Source of the DNA: a virus
DNA length: 61,902 nt
Strand: one strand, 5' to 3'
IMG/VR virus record: IMGVR_UViG_3300005530_000008
Location: 1-61,902 of that record
Shown here: in pieces, positions 7,930 to 15,507 of the stretch
Numbering within the stretch: the stretch's first letter is position 1
Layout: every line of letters starts with the position of its first letter
The notes under the pieces: model-generated
What the model saw: only the letters and a program-made list of their open reading frames with translations
Database searches by the model: none
What the model was told of the DNA's origin: nothing
Program-made: the position numbers and the translations under genes

Positions 7930-8127
7930 ATGAAAGGTCGAATCAAGAACGTGAACACCGACAAAGGCTTCGGGTTCATTCGCGGCGAGAACGGAACGGA
8001 GTACTTCTTCCATCGTTCGGCTATGCAGGGAACCAAGTTCGAAGACCTGCAGCGCGGCAGCGAGGTCGAGTTCACGGAAGCCGAGAGCGACCGTGGACCT
8101 CGGGCGGAAGAAGTTTCGTTCGCGTGA
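7930..8127 (+). CDS. Cold-shock domain protein (CspA family)
   Basis: A 65-residue protein of exactly the usual Csp size. KGFGFI (residues 12-17) is RNP1 and YFFHRS (25-30) is RNP2, the nucleic-acid-binding surfaces of the five-stranded beta-barrel. It should bind single-stranded RNA or DNA and act as an RNA chaperone or anti-terminator in the infected cell. It has its own TGTACA-type promoter, and its stop overlaps the next start (GTGA). Confidence 0.93.
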   Translation: MKGRIKNVNTDKGFGFIRGENGTEYFFHRSAMQGTKFEDLQRGSEVEFTEAESDRGPRAEEVSFA

Positions 8128-8357
8128 CGGTCGACGAGTACGCCGAAGCAGTTGAGCTCCTGATTAAGACTCGGGAGCTGAGTCTCTTAAACGTGCTCGA
8201 CTTACGGCTCAACCTAAGATTCACAAGAAAACGCGGCGCGGTGGACGGGTGGGACCTCCTGATGCTCAAGAACACAGGGGTTCCACTTCACGGTTACATG
8301 GTGAAGGTTGTTCCAAGACCCGTGAAGAAGAAAGCCGTTCAAGTGGCCATGTTTTAG
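8124..8357 (+). CDS. Hypothetical protein coupled to the cold-shock gene
   Basis: A 77-residue protein starting at GTG 8124, overlapping the Csp stop by 4 nt. It has a helical N-terminus (residues 1-35, Leu- and Glu-rich) and a basic C-terminus (RPVKKKAV). Translational coupling suggests joint expression with Csp. No family recognised. Confidence 0.6.
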   Translation: MTVDEYAEAVELLIKTRELSLLNVLDLRLNLRFTRKRGAVDGWDLLMLKNTGVPLHGYMVKVVPRPVKKKAVQVAMF

Positions 8358-8379
8358 CGTAAGGAGGTAAAAATAGAAG

Positions 8380-8408
8380 TGTACTTGGGCTAACTACCGT
8401 GATATAAT
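8380..8408 (+). promoter_or_regulatory. TGTACT promoter before the 8501 gene
   Basis: TGTACT (8380-8385), a 17-bp spacer and TATAAT (8403-8408). The next clear start is about 90 nt downstream, so this message has a long leader. Confidence 0.8.
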
Positions 8409-8500
8409 GGGGACTTCCCCCAAGCGCTAATTTTGAAAGATTCGAGGGTAGCCATATCGGCAAATGGTCGGGCCTGAAGGGACAAGTTCCGCTCGCCCCG

Positions 8501-8971
8501 GTGGAAGAAAAGTACCAAAACAGGGTAGAAGCCATGAAGGTGGCAGTTCGTGGAACTGAAGACGAACCGCTCCCACCTTATGCAACCCTCAGCAAAACCG
8601 ACAAAGGCAAGGAGTACTGCAAACTCCGCGACGAGAAAGACCGACTCGAGGCTTTGATTTCCGAGATCAACCTCAAGCTCGAGGCTCTCGTGCAGCTGAC
8701 GATCAAGGAGCTGGAACAGGATGGCATGAACCTGTTTCGACTGGACTCTGGCGATACGCTCTCCATCAAGGACGAGCCGTACGTCAGCGTTGAAGATCGC
8801 ACGAAGTTCCTTCAGTGGATTAAGGAGACCTCGCAGGAAGATCTCCTGACCGTGAACTACATGACGATGTCCTCGATCGTCAAGGGACTTCTGCAGAGCG
8901 GCGAGAATCCACCACCCGGAATCAAAGTCTTCCTGAAACAATCAATCACACGTCGACAGTCGAGAGGCTGA
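8501..8971 (+). CDS. Hypothetical coiled-coil protein of the replication operon
   Basis: A protein of 156 residues if started at GTG 8501. The frame is open further upstream to 8408 with plausible codons but no ATG, GTG or TTG, so the true start is uncertain (ATG 8534 is another option). Residues 40-70 form a strongly charged coiled coil (LRDEKDRLEALISEINLKLE). It lies directly upstream of the probable ssDNA-binding protein and primase, so a replication role is likely. No family recognised. Confidence 0.55.
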   Translation: MEEKYQNRVEAMKVAVRGTEDEPLPPYATLSKTDKGKEYCKLRDEKDRLEALISEINLKLEALVQLTIKELEQDGMNLFRLDSGDTLSIKDEPYVSVEDRTKFLQWIKETSQEDLLTVNYMTMSSIVKGLLQSGENPPPGIKVFLKQSITRRQSRG

Positions 8972-8975
8972 CCCA

Positions 8976-9782
8976 ATGGCAAAGAAAAACGAAGAAGCAC
9001 CGAACAATTCGGAAGCGTTGGCGCTGACCAACGAGCAGGTTCTTGCGGCGAGGCCTGACTACATCAAGGAAGGAAGCCGGGGTCAGGAAGAAGTTTCGCT
9101 TCGCGACATGGTTCTCCCGCGTTTGGGACTTTGTCAGACGAACTCCCGAGCCCGGAACAAGAACAACGAGAAGTACATCAAGGGACTCGAAGAAGGGCAG
9201 CTGTTCAACACACTGACCGGGGAGATTTACGGCGAGAAGGTTCAGATCGTTCCGCTGTTCTTCTACCACAGTCGCATCATGTTCCGCGACATGAACGAGG
9301 GTGGCGGCATCATTTGCCAGGCGCCGGATGGCAAGAAATGCCAGTTGAACAACGGCGGTCCTTGCCTGCACTCCATGTGGGGACCCAAGGGCGAACCACC
9401 AGAGTGCAACGAGTTCTTCAATTACCCAAGTCTTGTGTACAAGGGACCTGGGGAACAGACAAACGACCTCATCATCGTCAGCCTCAAGACGACGGGCCTC
9501 GAGGCCGGCCGTAACCTCAACTCGATGATTCGGATGCGAAACGCGGACACGTTCGCAGGCATCTACGAGCTGAGTTCCTACGCTGACAAAAACCCCGCCG
9601 GCAACGACTACTACACATGGCGAGTCAGGAACGGCAACCCGCCGTGGACAGACCCCGTACTTCTCGCGAAAGCAGAGAAGATGTACAAGATCGTTTTCGA
9701 AGGCCTCAAGTCCGGTACCATTACGGTCGACGCCGACGACGATTCCATCGACGCATTCGCAGCTCACGATTCAGAGGTCTAG
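8976..9782 (+). CDS. Replication-module protein, possibly single-strand DNA binding
   Basis: A 268-residue protein starting at ATG 8976. It ends in an acidic tail (DADDDSIDAFAAHDSEV), the feature by which many ssDNA-binding proteins recruit partners, and a central block has aromatic residues and four cysteines (CQAPDGKKC, CLHS, CNEFF) that could bind zinc. It sits directly before the primase. An ssDNA-binding role is inferred from context and the tail, not from a recognised OB-fold motif. Confidence 0.5.
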   Translation: MAKKNEEAPNNSEALALTNEQVLAARPDYIKEGSRGQEEVSLRDMVLPRLGLCQTNSRARNKNNEKYIKGLEEGQLFNTLTGEIYGEKVQIVPLFFYHSRIMFRDMNEGGGIICQAPDGKKCQLNNGGPCLHSMWGPKGEPPECNEFFNYPSLVYKGPGEQTNDLIIVSLKTTGLEAGRNLNSMIRMRNADTFAGIYELSSYADKNPAGNDYYTWRVRNGNPPWTDPVLLAKAEKMYKIVFEGLKSGTITVDADDDSIDAFAAHDSEV

Positions 9783-9788
9783 GGTTTT

Positions 9789-9820
9789 ACGGGCAGTCAC
9801 GGTGTGTGGCTGCCCGTATC
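9789..9820 (+). promoter_or_regulatory. Stem-loop in the leader of the primase gene
   Basis: TACGGGCAG and its complement CTGCCCGTA enclose a short loop between the 8976 gene and the primase. There is no T-run after it, so it is more likely a leader or processing hairpin than a terminator. Confidence 0.5.
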
Positions 9821-9841
9821 TCCAACTGAGCATGGAGAGAA

Positions 9842-11332
9842 ATGGAACCCTGGCAGCAATTTCGAGACCTTTTCACGGGGTCACTTACGGCGTATGGCGA
9901 GTGGGTCCCTGATAGAGACCCACCAGCATCGACAAAACATTCCAAACCTTCGGATAAGCAGTATCAAGACCATCTGAAGGGGGTCACGGGACTTGGTATC
10001 GTCCCGGTAAATTCGGAGGGCATGAGTCGGTTCGGTGCAATCGACATCGACATCGACACGATTGACCATGCCCTGCTTTATAAGAACGTAGCTCAGAAAT
10101 CTTTCGCTCTTAACGTTTGCAGAAGTAAGTCGGGCGGCGCGCACCTTTTTCTCTTTGTCAAAACTGCAATTCAAGCTTCACAAGTACGGCAAATTTTAGG
10201 CCGTTGGGCTGCAATTCTCGGCTACCCAACTGCGGAGATCTTCCCGAAACAGAACAAGACAACCAAGGAGAACCATGGGTCTTGGATCAATCTGCCATAC
10301 TTCGGCGGAGATACTACAACAAGGTACTGCGTTGGTCCAGATGGCTCGCTGAGCCTCGCCGAGTTCCTGAACGGCGTCGTTTATTTCGACCCCAAAGTTC
10401 CTGAGAAGACGGTCCTCCCAAACGACGGTCCTGAGCTACCACCATGCCTCGCCAGGATGGAAAAGGACGGGGTAGTCGCTGGGTACAGGAACTCGGCCTT
10501 GTTCAACTACGCCGTGTTCTATCGCAAGTCGAGCCCTGAAAATTGGGAAACTAAGGTTGCGACTCAGAATTCCCAGTACTTTAACCCGCCGTTGGAATAC
10601 AGGGAAGTAAGCGGCGTCGTTGACTCAGTGTCACGAGCTCGGTATCAGTACTCGTGTGACCAAGAACCGCTAGTTAGCCTCTGCGACCGTAAAACGTGTA
10701 TCACATTGCCATTCGGCGTCGGGCACATGCCATGGCAAGAGCATGGATCTTACGACGATCTCTCTGCGCAGAATTTGCGGAAGTTACTCACGAACCCGCC
10801 CAAGTACATCCTGGAAGTCAATGGCAAAGACATCACAATGGATTGGGAGGACTTGTTCACCTTTCAGCGATTTAAGAGCAAGGTCGGGAAAGAGGCGAAT
10901 CTTATCATCGCTTCAATCAAACAGGCTTCTTGGGAACAGACAGTTAAGGATTTGCTAGCGACTAAAGTTGACATCGTTGCTCCTGTCGGCGCATCGACCA
11001 TGGGACTTGTCATTGAAAAGTTCCAGGAATTTCTTGTACTGCGCGAGCGAGCGACTGAGAAGGAAGACATTCTCCGAGGTCTGCCAATCCAGGTTGGCGG
11101 TCTTGTGATGTTCAGGATGACCGACTTCAAGCACTACCTACAGGGCGCGAAACTTGACAAGGTCGAAGGCGCAGACTTCTTTCTCGCTCTTTCAAGTCAG
11201 GGTGTCAAACATCAGGACCTTGTCGTCAATGGCCGAGAAATAGAAGTCTGGACGTATCCGATCAAGAACATCAAGGAACAGACTGAAGATTTCAAAGTGC
11301 CAAACTTCGAAAAAGACTTCAACGAGGTATAG
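9842..11332 (+). CDS. Archaeo-eukaryotic-type primase (AEP)
   Basis: A 496-residue protein starting at ATG 9842 behind GGAGAG. The AEP core is clear: the metal-binding run DIDID (68-72), SGGAH (97-101) and the basic strand EIFPKQ with a downstream SWINLPYF. A cysteine cluster with YxYSCDQE and CDRKTC, then FGVG, follows near residues 270-300, as in other phage primases with a zinc module. The C-terminal domain (about 310-495) is the one that also occurs alone at 224-472. It should synthesise primers for the family A polymerase. Its stop overlaps the helicase start by one base. Confidence 0.85.
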   Translation: MEPWQQFRDLFTGSLTAYGEWVPDRDPPASTKHSKPSDKQYQDHLKGVTGLGIVPVNSEGMSRFGAIDIDIDTIDHALLYKNVAQKSFALNVCRSKSGGAHLFLFVKTAIQASQVRQILGRWAAILGYPTAEIFPKQNKTTKENHGSWINLPYFGGDTTTRYCVGPDGSLSLAEFLNGVVYFDPKVPEKTVLPNDGPELPPCLARMEKDGVVAGYRNSALFNYAVFYRKSSPENWETKVATQNSQYFNPPLEYREVSGVVDSVSRARYQYSCDQEPLVSLCDRKTCITLPFGVGHMPWQEHGSYDDLSAQNLRKLLTNPPKYILEVNGKDITMDWEDLFTFQRFKSKVGKEANLIIASIKQASWEQTVKDLLATKVDIVAPVGASTMGLVIEKFQEFLVLRERATEKEDILRGLPIQVGGLVMFRMTDFKHYLQGAKLDKVEGADFFLALSSQGVKHQDLVVNGREIEVWTYPIKNIKEQTEDFKVPNFEKDFNEV

Positions 11333-12822
11333 TGCGAACGCTTAAGTTATACGGTTGTCCGGGTACTGGCAAGACGTTTACACTGTTGAAGTACTTCGAG
11401 AAGGAACTAAAAACAATCAAGCCGAACCGTATCGGCTTCATGACATTTACCCGTGCGGGTCGACTGGAAGCTCTTGGTCGAACTGGCATGACGGAAGAAG
11501 AGTTGCCGTATGTCAAAACTCTCCACGCCATCTGTTACAAAGTTCTCGCCATTGATCAAAATCAGCTCGTCCTCGGGCGTGATTTACGGACGTTTGGCGC
11601 CTCTATCGGAGTGCACCTCTCTGGCTATACTCCGGATCTCTTCAACCTCGAAGCTGTCACTGACAAGTACCCCCAACCAACCAAGGCAGACCGACTCCTG
11701 CAAATCAATCACCTTGGCCGACATCGTGGACTGAAGCTTCGCGAAACTCTAAAGGACGCACCCCCCGAAATTGATTTCCGGTACGCGAAGTGGTTTACAC
11801 AAGCGTATCGGGATTGGAAGACCGCCAATGGGAAACTTGATTACACGGATCTCCTCTCCGATTACCTTGCAGGTGGAGAACCTCTTGATCTCGACGTGCT
11901 ATTCGTCGATGAGGCCCAAGACCTCTCCTGGTTACAGTGGCAAGTCGTTCACAAGCTTGCAAGTAAGTGTCAACGACTCTACATTGCTGGTGACGATGAT
12001 CAGGCCATTTTCACGTGGGCCGGTGCGTCCGCCAGTATGTTCAATTGCGAGCCTACAGACGAAACCGTTGTCTTACCTCAAAGTTACCGTCTCCCTCGAA
12101 TCGTCCACGAAGTTTCCCAGAAGATTATCCACCGAGTCAAGACTCGCTTTGAAAAGGAGTTTAGACCGCGAAATGAGGAAGGTTCGTACAAGCCGATTGG
12201 CCAACTGGACGTTCAGCACGTTTCAAATCCAACAACTCTCGTGCTGTATCGAAACTTCCATCGAGGCATTTCTCTGGCGGCACAGTTAGAGAATCTCGGC
12301 GTACCGTTTCAGGGAGCGAACGCCACGCTCAGCAACCCCGATGTGATTCTAGCGCTGAGCGGCTGGCACTGCGTTCAGGAGAATCAACCGATTTCCATGG
12401 ACGCTGCCCGGGCAATTGTTTCAAACGGGAACCCAATCTTCTTACAGCCGGATATCAAGTCTAAACTTGAGGGTAAAACAGGGGAGATTTCGGCAACTTC
12501 ACTTTTCCTACCAGCAGCTTTTGACCGAGAACTGTATCACGTGCTGCCACGGCTTCCAAGGCTCGCCTACCTGACTCGTGCGGCGAAGCAGTACGGTCTC
12601 AAGAAGATGCTCGCGCCGTCGATAAACCTGATGTCGATTCATCAGTCTAAAGGACGCGAAGCACACACCGTTGTGCTGGACCTCGAGATGGCCCGCAAGA
12701 CCTACGAGTCCTACCTTGCAGAACCCGACGATGAGCACAGATGCTGGTACGTGGCTGTGACTCGGGCAAAGCAGGAGTTGCTAACGTTGCTTCCGTCTGA
12801 AAGTATGAACTATGCAATCTGA
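11332..12822 (+). CDS. UvrD/PcrA-type superfamily 1 helicase
   Basis: A 496-residue protein starting at GTG 11332. Motif I is GCPGTGKT (residues 8-15), motif Ia is FTR, motif II is VDEAQD, motif III is GDDDQAIFTWAGA, motif IV region is QSYRLP, motif V is SIHQSKGREA and motif VI is VAVTRAKQ. This is the compact phage form of a 3'-5' DNA helicase and likely the replicative or repair helicase paired with the adjacent primase. No extra nuclease domain is present. Confidence 0.93.
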   Translation: MRTLKLYGCPGTGKTFTLLKYFEKELKTIKPNRIGFMTFTRAGRLEALGRTGMTEEELPYVKTLHAICYKVLAIDQNQLVLGRDLRTFGASIGVHLSGYTPDLFNLEAVTDKYPQPTKADRLLQINHLGRHRGLKLRETLKDAPPEIDFRYAKWFTQAYRDWKTANGKLDYTDLLSDYLAGGEPLDLDVLFVDEAQDLSWLQWQVVHKLASKCQRLYIAGDDDQAIFTWAGASASMFNCEPTDETVVLPQSYRLPRIVHEVSQKIIHRVKTRFEKEFRPRNEEGSYKPIGQLDVQHVSNPTTLVLYRNFHRGISLAAQLENLGVPFQGANATLSNPDVILALSGWHCVQENQPISMDAARAIVSNGNPIFLQPDIKSKLEGKTGEISATSLFLPAAFDRELYHVLPRLPRLAYLTRAAKQYGLKKMLAPSINLMSIHQSKGREAHTVVLDLEMARKTYESYLAEPDDEHRCWYVAVTRAKQELLTLLPSESMNYAI

Positions 12823-13054
12823 GACCTGCACTGATTTGACCTGCGCGCGATGTAAGGGTCACGTTCACCTGGACGTCGGGCTGGGTGTCAAAATTGTGCG
12901 GGCAACAGCAATAGTTGAACAGCAGCCGTTCATCTTCTATTACTGCATTCAATGTGGGGAGGAATTCGGACACACGCCTTGGGAGCATGATTGGCGGATT
13001 CTAGGGAACGGCGATGTTGACATCAACATCTCGCAAGTGTCACCTTCAGAGTAA
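12812..13054 (+). CDS. Small zinc-ribbon protein
   Basis: An 80-residue protein overlapping the helicase gene by 11 nt. Two CxxC pairs (CARC and CIQC) flank a beta-rich stretch, a zinc-ribbon layout. The end (DVDINIS) resembles the end of the protein at 61185 (NIDINI). Function unknown. Confidence 0.6.
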   Translation: MQSETCTDLTCARCKGHVHLDVGLGVKIVRATAIVEQQPFIFYYCIQCGEEFGHTPWEHDWRILGNGDVDINISQVSPSE

Positions 13055-13061
13055 ACTGTAG

Positions 13062-13090
13062 TGTACAATGGTTCTCGGATGGTGTATAAT
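13062..13090 (+). promoter_or_regulatory. TGTACA-type promoter, leaderless, for 13097
   Basis: TGTACA (13062-13067), a 17-bp spacer and TATAAT (13085-13090). ATG 13097 comes 6 nt after the -10, so transcription should start at or next to the initiation codon. Confidence 0.85.
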
Positions 13091-13096
13091 TCTCAT

Positions 13097-13318
13097 ATGC
13101 TTGAAAATAGAGCTGATGAGCGAAAGGCTGCGCTTTACCAACTGCTACAGCTTTCGGATGAGCCCGCGCTCAAGCCTCGCGGACACGTCAGGACCCAGGA
13201 GGCGAACTTCAAGAAAGCGTTTCAAACAATCACCCAAGCCCACCAGAGACATGTTGCCTACTTGCTAGGCGAACCCAAAGACCTCCACGTAAACGGAGAA
13301 ACGGTTGGTACTTACTGA
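13097..13318 (+). CDS. Hypothetical helical protein from a leaderless promoter
   Basis: A 73-residue basic, helical protein. The start at ATG 13097 is fixed by the -10 box 6 nt upstream. No motif recognised. Its end overlaps the candidate TTG start of the next gene. Confidence 0.6.
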   Translation: MLENRADERKAALYQLLQLSDEPALKPRGHVRTQEANFKKAFQTITQAHQRHVAYLLGEPKDLHVNGETVGTY

Positions 13319-13574
13319 CGTGCAGAACGAACTTCTTTCCAAAGACATCGCGGTTGACATCGAGATCATCGGAACCCCCGTTGGTCCTACAGAGAACAGC
13401 TCGTTCAGGGGAGTTTGGCGGCTCCATGGTTACCTCGACGGCAAAGAATACCTGTGGGCCTCAACCGGAGTTTACGCCGGTAGCATCGGTCGGACTGACG
13501 ATGGTCGCTACTATGCGGCCCCAGACGATCGCTTTCGGTCAATGCCAGGCTTCCTGTGTGTTTGGTATAGGTAA
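13305..13574 (+). CDS. Hypothetical beta-rich protein
   Basis: An 89-residue protein if begun at TTG 13305, which has a GGAG 7 nt upstream; GTG 13320, right after the previous stop, is the alternative. Strands such as GVWRLHGYLDGKEYLWAS suggest a small beta-barrel. No family recognised. Confidence 0.5.
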   Translation: MVLTDVQNELLSKDIAVDIEIIGTPVGPTENSSFRGVWRLHGYLDGKEYLWASTGVYAGSIGRTDDGRYYAAPDDRFRSMPGFLCVWYR

Positions 13575-13616
13575 CAACAGGGTGCCCCGTGAATTGCTTT
13601 TCGGGACATTTTTGTG

Positions 13617-13645
13617 TGTACTTGAGGCAAAAGGCATGATACAAT
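13617..13645 (+). promoter_or_regulatory. TGTACT promoter before 13662
   Basis: TGTACT (13617-13622), a 17-bp spacer and TACAAT (13640-13645), 16 nt before the GTG start. Confidence 0.8.
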
Positions 13646-13661
13646 CTCTTTTAGGTCGAAT

Positions 13662-14249
13662 GTGACGGCGGGTGGACGGTTAGAGCCGGGAGACATCTTC
13701 CGGACGGTCACCGGCGATGTGTGGTATGTGGACACGGTAAGCCATTCAGGAGCTTATTGTTTTCATCTTTCTGCCCATCCGACGCCCATAACGACACGTA
13801 AAGGTGTCACCAAGATTGTTAACCGGCACCTGAGAAATTCGGTATTTTCGCCGAACTCGGTTGTCGACTTGGTGGACAAAACAAGGCTGGACCCAATCCA
13901 GCTCAGAAGGAGAATTGGCATGGCTCGCAAGGAAGGCGCAGTGGCGGAGACGGAGCAGACGGCACCGGCGACAACTCGTCCGGCCCCGGTTCGGGCGGCT
14001 CAGGGTTACGTCCGCACGGACAAGACCCCGACGAAGGAGATGCGTGGACAGGGCAAGGAAGTCATGGACGCTCTGAACGCGGCCGGCGGCACGCCGCTTA
14101 CGGCGAAGGAAGTCGCGGATCGTTGCGTGTTCGCGGGAACGCGTCAGGACAAGGAGCGCGTCGCGGGCTTCTACCTGTCGCAGTTCAAGAAGGAAGGGTT
14201 CGTCAAGGTGTCGGAGACCCCGGCATCGACCGACGCGCCCCAGGCGTAA
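13662..14249 (+). CDS. Two-part protein with a C-terminal winged-helix-like domain (family of four)
   Basis: The frame from GTG 13662 encodes 195 residues. The first 86 form a separate small beta-rich domain. A strong AAGGAG at 13907-13912 stands 7 nt before an in-frame ATG at 13920, which would give a 109-residue protein starting MARKEG, like its paralogues at 49617, 51686 and 53116, all of which start MAR. The shared domain has RGQ, a helix, PLTAKEVAD, then RQDxERVxxFY and KKxGFVKVSE, a winged-helix-like pattern. Both forms are probably made from one frame. DNA binding is inferred. Confidence 0.65.
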   Translation: MTAGGRLEPGDIFRTVTGDVWYVDTVSHSGAYCFHLSAHPTPITTRKGVTKIVNRHLRNSVFSPNSVVDLVDKTRLDPIQLRRRIGMARKEGAVAETEQTAPATTRPAPVRAAQGYVRTDKTPTKEMRGQGKEVMDALNAAGGTPLTAKEVADRCVFAGTRQDKERVAGFYLSQFKKEGFVKVSETPASTDAPQA

Positions 14250-14266
14250 AGCTTCGCCAAGGAGAC

Positions 14267-14292
14267 GGGGCGGGGAGCGAGTTCCCCGCCCT
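14267..14292 (+). terminator. GC-rich hairpin after 14249
   Basis: GGGCGGGGA and TTCCCCGCCC pair around a short GCGA-containing loop, 18 nt after the stop. There is no T-run, so it may be a processing or mRNA-stabilising hairpin rather than an intrinsic terminator. Confidence 0.5.
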
Positions 14293-14358
14293 ACCGCTTT
14301 GAAGATTTAGCGGCGTTCAGGACCTCCTGACCGGCGCCAAGTTTTCAAGGAGAGTACC

Positions 14359-14388
14359 ATGAATCTCAAAGGAGGCGCCATGAAGTAA
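14359..14388 (+). promoter_or_regulatory. Nine-codon leader peptide with nested start-stop
   Basis: ATG 14359 behind AAGGAGAG starts a 9-codon frame. Its codons contain AAAGGAGG followed by ATG-AAG-TAA (14380-14388), a minimal start-stop unit with an ideal ribosome-binding site. This stands just upstream of the 14413 gene and could gate its translation. Confidence 0.35.
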
Positions 14389-14412
14389 GCCAACGAAAGG
14401 TGGTGATGCTTC

Positions 14413-14544
14413 ATGGCGAAGAAGAAAGCGCTTGCCGTCAAGTTTGAGACGGTGAACAAGAAGCAGATCAAAGGCAAGGTCGGGCATACCCGTACGGGAG
14501 CCTGTACCGCCAGCGGTCGCTGCTTTCATGGTCGGACTAAGTAA
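14413..14544 (+). CDS. Small basic protein upstream of an in-frame stop
   Basis: A 43-residue, Lys- and Arg-rich protein starting at ATG 14413 behind AGGTGG. It has two cysteines (GACTASGRC). It ends at a TAA, after which the same frame stays open for 89 more codons of protein-like sequence. It may be a stand-alone basic peptide or the first part of a protein joined by stop-codon readthrough. Confidence 0.5.
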   Translation: MAKKKALAVKFETVNKKQIKGKVGHTRTGACTASGRCFHGRTK

Positions 14545-14814
14545 TGCAAGATTGGGGACCTCCCCAACGACGGCACCAGACGCCAGCCAGTAAGAGCAGA
14601 GGGACACGGAAAGTTTAAGCTGATTCCGATACGATGGTTGAGGGAAAAACCTACATCGCAAGATGCGGGCGCCGTTCTCTTCGAAGTCGCCGGTAAGGCT
14701 TACAATCCGGCTCAGCGTCGAGCTGAGAGCCTCCGAGAGCGCGAAAAGGTCTGGATGTGCCTGCGAGTTCGTGGCACGAGAAAAATAGTCAAATCACTGA
14801 ATCCGCCGGCGTAA
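14545..14814 (+). CDS. Open frame directly after a TAA, without a normal start
   Basis: This frame of 89 codons follows the TAA at 14542-14544 in the same phase and ends just before the tmRNA. The translation looks like a protein (KFKLIPIRWL, then AGAVLFEVAGKAYNPAQRRAES and VWMCLRVRG), but the only early start codon is TTG 14637, and none has a ribosome-binding site. Readthrough of the TAA, a stop mutation, or a chance open frame are all possible. Confidence 0.35.
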   Translation, partial: CKIGDLPNDGTRRQPVRAEGHGKFKLIPIRWLREKPTSQDAGAVLFEVAGKAYNPAQRRAESLREREKVWMCLRVRGTRKIVKSLNPPA

Positions 14815-14899
14815 TGACCCGACGGGCTAGGTGGCTGAGGAACCTGCAGTCGTTACATTGACGGGTGCAGACTTCAACGAACTCAACTTTTTTCAGCTT

Positions 14900-15248
14900 G
14901 GGGGTGTCCTGGTTTCGACGGGGATCGTGAATCGTGTGTGCGTGCCGAGCAAGCTCTTAACTCGTTAATCTGAGGGCGATTCTGCTAAACGCGGAACCCG
15001 AATTCGCTCGCGCGGCCTAACACCCGCGCGCTGACACCGCCGACGCCGATACGGCGGACCGTCAGTCATAATTTCGGCTGGCTAATGCTGGGAGAACAGA
15101 GTCCGAGGGGACCGGCATGGCGAGACAACTCGCGGACGCGACAGTAATACCCGTTGACCGCGGGCAGAGGGTCTGCGAAAGGTCACGCACGTAGATGCAT
15201 GCGATGAAGGATTTTCGGACGGGGGTTCGATTCCCCCCACCTCCACCA
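14900..15248 (+). ncRNA. ssrA: Transfer-messenger RNA (tmRNA)
   Basis: The 349-nt RNA has all landmarks. The 5' end GGGGGUG pairs with CACCUCC before ACCA at 15245-15248, with a G3:U70 pair, the alanine identity element. The segment GGUUUCGACGGGG is the conserved tRNA-like D region, and CGGGGG-UUCGAUU-CCCCC is the T arm. An open tag frame runs to a TAA at 15018-15020 located in the loop of a GCGCGG/CCGCGC stem, as in helix 5. The frame ends EFARAA; the resume codon is probably one of 14976-14991. CCA is encoded. Phage tmRNAs are known from actinophages. It would rescue stalled ribosomes and tag their products. Confidence 0.95.
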
Positions 15249-15249
15249 A

Positions 15250-15266
15250 GTCCTGTGTTCGCAGGA
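15250..15266 (+). other. Small hairpin between tmRNA and the next RNA
   Basis: TCCTG and CAGGA pair around a TGTTCG loop immediately after the tmRNA CCA end. It may guide 3' processing of the tmRNA. Confidence 0.5.
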
Positions 15267-15269
15267 GTT

Positions 15270-15426
15270 GCCAGACGGGTGATGACCCTAAGGCGGAAGC
15301 GGAGAAAACCGATACACGAACTTCGGTTCGGTATTCATAGGAATCTCCGTGAGAGGGGTTTCCGGAGAGCGAGCGGCCTCAGGTCGCGAAGCGATGATAC
15401 GGATGGAACCGCCGCGACCGTCTGGC
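15270..15426 (+). ncRNA. Candidate structured RNA next to tmRNA
   Basis: A perfect 9-bp helix (GCCAGACGG at 15270-15278 with CCGTCTGGC at 15418-15426) closes a 157-nt segment. Inside are a GGCGG/CCGCC helix (15292 and 15409), a CGAAC-TTCG-GTTCG hairpin extended by ATAC/GTAT, a GGAA/TTCC arm near 15340 and a TCGC-GAA-GCGA hairpin. The closing helix is followed within 4 nt by TTTTT, which would terminate transcription. There is no gene here. I match it to no known RNA family; a processed by-product of the tmRNA transcript is the main alternative. Confidence 0.6.
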
Positions 15427-15469
15427 AGCATTTTTACCTCGTAAAGTTGCATTTCGCATTAAATTGTTG

Positions 15470-15498
15470 TGTACAACAATTTCCCACCGTGATAGAAT
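15470..15498 (+). promoter_or_regulatory. TGTACA-type promoter, leaderless, for 15508
   Basis: TGTACA (15470-15475) lies in a larger near-palindrome (TTGTTGTGTACAACAA). A 17-bp spacer precedes TAGAAT (15493-15498). ATG 15508 is 9 nt past the -10. The palindrome suggests that a repressor may bind over the -35. Confidence 0.82.
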
Positions 15499-15507
15499 TA
15501 CTTCATA

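Noticed and set aside
14250-15500. tRNA genes near the tmRNA
   Set aside because: I found no cloverleaf with proper D, anticodon and T arms other than the tRNA-like part of the tmRNA itself.
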